Below are positions 31,903 to 33,693 of a DNA stretch of 33,693 bases, piece by piece (position 1 is the first letter of the stretch; each line of letters starts with the position of its first letter). The notes beneath the pieces are model-generated. The model had not been told where the DNA came from, made no database searches, and was given only the letters and a program-made list of their open reading frames with translations. The stretch comes from Bacteroidales bacterium UBA1208 (lineage in GTDB: Bacteria > Bacteroidota > Bacteroidia > Bacteroidales > P3): positions 13,119-46,811 of the forward strand of contig DBXQ01000042.1 of NCBI GenBank assembly GCA_002309955.1, in the 5' to 3' direction. Made by a program: the position numbers and the translations under genes.

Positions 31903-33616
31903 CTCTCCCCATTATCTTGGTCATCAACTCCTGCTCACGGTGGTCAAGTTCTTGCAGGTGGGCGAAAATCTCTTCACTCTTGCGTGGGGCAACGTACTTG
32001 TAGAACTCGCGAGTGAAGGGTATCTCGTAGCCTATCTTGGTCTTCTTGGGGTCTATCTTGGCTTTTGGCAGGTAGGGATAGACATTACGCTGCATATAAT
32101 CTTCAACGTCCTCTTTCCATGGGATGGTCTCGGTGTCCTTATCTTTGCCGTCAACTACCATTACCTTGCGGAACTTGAAATCGTCGTTGTCTTTTATCTT
32201 TACTTCGACCTGCAAGTCACCGTCACCAAACACACCGTCAGTAAAGGCCAGATAGGCTTTCTTCACCAGTGCAATGCAATCATCCGTGAACTCGTTGCGT
32301 TTGTTGCCAATGGGCTTACGTCGTTTGTGGCTGCAATGGCTGGCATCAATCAGCTGCACCTTGCCGACACGCTGGGTTGATTTGTTCTTGGTGACAATCC
32401 AGATGTATGTGGCAATGCCCGTGTTGTAGAACATGTCGTTTGGTATCTGCACAATGGCTTCCAGCCAGTCGTGTTCCAGCAGATAGCCCCTAATCTCGCT
32501 CTCGCCGCTGCCAGCGTCGCCCTTGAAGAGTGGTGAACCGTTCTGAATGATAGCCATACGGCCATTGTCTTTCAGCTTGGCCACACCGTTGAGCATAAAG
32601 AGCTGTTGGCTGTCGCCAATGGCAGGGAGGCCAGATGCAAACCTGCCGGCAGGACCGCGACGATGCTCCGCCTCGACAGCCGGTTTCTCGTTCTTCCACT
32701 CAATGCCAAACGGGGGATTGGAAATGATATAGTCGAAGCGGTAGCCGTCGAACTTGTCATCGCTCAGGGTATTCCCGTGCTGCATATTCTCGGCTTGACC
32801 CCCTTTAATTAGCAGGTTTGATTTGGCAATGGCAAAGGTCTGTTCGTTCAGTTCCTGCCCGAACTCCGTCAGCTGTGCGCCGGGGTCAATCTCGCGGAGC
32901 TTTTCGCCCAGACAGTCGAGCATTTGGCTTGTTCCCATCGCCATATCGTATATGGAAGCCGTTACGCCCTGCTTGCGAAGCGTATCGGACTGCTCGGCAA
33001 TTAGCAGCTCGGCCATCAGATAGATAATGTCACGGGCAGTGAAATGGGCTCCAGCCTGTTCGTCATAGCTCTCAGAGAACTTCCTTACCAGCTCTTCAAA
33101 TATGTAGCCCATATCGACAGCCGAAATCGCGTCGGCACCCATATAGGCTTTCTTGGAACAGAACTCGGCAATGACATTATAGAGTATGCCGTTATGCTCC
33201 ATTTTAGAGATTTCCTTATCGAAGTCGAACTTCTCAATAATGTCAATTACATTCTTGGAGAAGTGGTTGAGGTAGCTGCGGAAGTTGTCGGCGATGTTGT
33301 CGGCATCGGCCAGCAATCCGTCGAAAGTGAAGCGTGAAATGTTGTAGAAGTCGAATCCAGCTGCTTCACGTAGGAAACCGTCATAGACTGCTAATTTACG
33401 TTTCACGGCATATAGTTCGTAGGCATCCAGCACAGCCTGTTTGGTGGGGGCAAGGGTGTCGGAGAAGCGTTTGATGACGCACATAGGCAACACCACGTTG
33501 CCATATTCATGTGGTTTGTAAGTGCCAACTAATTTGTCGGCAATAGCCCAAATAAGGTTGGCTTTCTCCTGTATATTGACGGTTGTCCGTTTTTGCAGTT
33601 CTTCCGTTTTCGTCAT
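31895..33616 (-). CDS. hsdM: Type I DNA methyltransferase subunit HsdM
   Basis: A 573-residue N6-adenine methyltransferase subunit. It protects host DNA and forms the core of the restriction complex with HsdS. The N-terminal helical HsdM_N domain begins about residue 15 ('EKANLIWAIADKLVGTYKP'). The SAM-binding motif I region reads 'DMAMGTSQML' near 219, in place of the common DPACGTGGML. Catalytic motif IV 'NPPFG' lies near residue 300. 'GNTLSDDKFDGYRFDYIISN' and 'MAIIQNGSPLF' are also typical. I believe the motif I form is normal for this subfamily. It is the first gene of the locus; only 77 nt upstream are visible, with no clear promoter. Its stop codon lies in the first 33-nt repeat. Confidence 0.95.
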   Translation of the reverse strand: MTKTEELQKRTTVNIQEKANLIWAIADKLVGTYKPHEYGNVVLPMCVIKRFSDTLAPTKQAVLDAYELYAVKRKLAVYDGFLREAAGFDFYNISRFTFDGLLADADNIADNFRSYLNHFSKNVIDIIEKFDFDKEISKMEHNGILYNVIAEFCSKKAYMGADAISAVDMGYIFEELVRKFSESYDEQAGAHFTARDIIYLMAELLIAEQSDTLRKQGVTASIYDMAMGTSQMLDCLGEKLREIDPGAQLTEFGQELNEQTFAIAKSNLLIKGGQAENMQHGNTLSDDKFDGYRFDYIISNPPFGIEWKNEKPAVEAEHRRGPAGRFASGLPAIGDSQQLFMLNGVAKLKDNGRMAIIQNGSPLFKGDAGSGESEIRGYLLEHDWLEAIVQIPNDMFYNTGIATYIWIVTKNKSTQRVGKVQLIDASHCSHKRRKPIGNKRNEFTDDCIALVKKAYLAFTDGVFGDGDLQVEVKIKDNDDFKFRKVMVVDGKDKDTETIPWKEDVEDYMQRNVYPYLPKAKIDPKKTKIGYEIPFTREFYKYVAPRKSEEIFAHLQELDHREQELMTKIMGRGI

Positions 33617-33693
33617 TTGACATAGATATTTCTTGATTATTAAAACGTAATATGTTCACTTTTATTGTATACCTTATAACAACCCAGGTCGGT

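Overview
The window comes from a member of the Bacteroidota, most likely the order Bacteroidales. The evidence is: two large type IX secretion (T9SS) type B surface proteins, a fimbrillin-like lipoprotein, a Bacteroidota-style rnf operon, almost no Shine-Dalgarno sites, and several promoters that match the Bacteroidota consensus TTG-N19-TAnnTTTG (three of them exactly). No rRNA or species-level marker is present.

Layout. (1) 129-9312, minus strand: a tightly packed run of a 160-residue secreted protein, two giant T9SS cargo proteins, a degenerate universal-stress-like protein whose start overlaps the preceding stop (ATGA), and a TraX-family membrane protein. (2) 9437-13925, minus: rnfB-C-D-G-E, a membrane ferredoxin:NAD+ oxidoreductase, with a consensus promoter and with rnfA missing from its usual place after rnfE. 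(3) 14638-16000, plus: a tandem-domain universal stress protein and a SPOR-domain protein, each followed by an intrinsic terminator. (4) A tRNA-Met(CAT) on the minus strand with its own promoter and terminator. (5) 16634-18844, plus: meaB and hemW, 3 nt apart. (6) 18845-21855, plus: an accessory surface locus. It has a long leader rich in inverted repeats, a 56-residue peptide gene, a large fimbrillin-like lipoprotein and a strong terminator. (7) 21854-25396, minus: an MBOAT O-acyltransferase, an SGNH-like partner and anmK, suggesting envelope glycan acylation next to murein recycling. (8) 25752-33616, minus: a complete type I restriction-modification system in the order hsdM, AAA/DUF4143 ATPase, 101-residue protein, hsdS, hsdR. 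Three 33-nt direct repeats and an internal promoter lie between hsdM and the ATPase.

The most unusual parts are: (a) the leader of the lipoprotein locus, where two nested 8-bp inverted-repeat arms flank a promoter-like element and could be either an invertible promoter or a structured RNA, together with the small peptide gene; (b) the 33-nt repeats and embedded ATPase/small-protein pair in the restriction locus; (c) a tandem pair of palindromic 24-nt repeats inserted in frame in the MBOAT gene; and (d) the missing rnfA. All functional statements rest on reading motifs by eye; no database search was possible.
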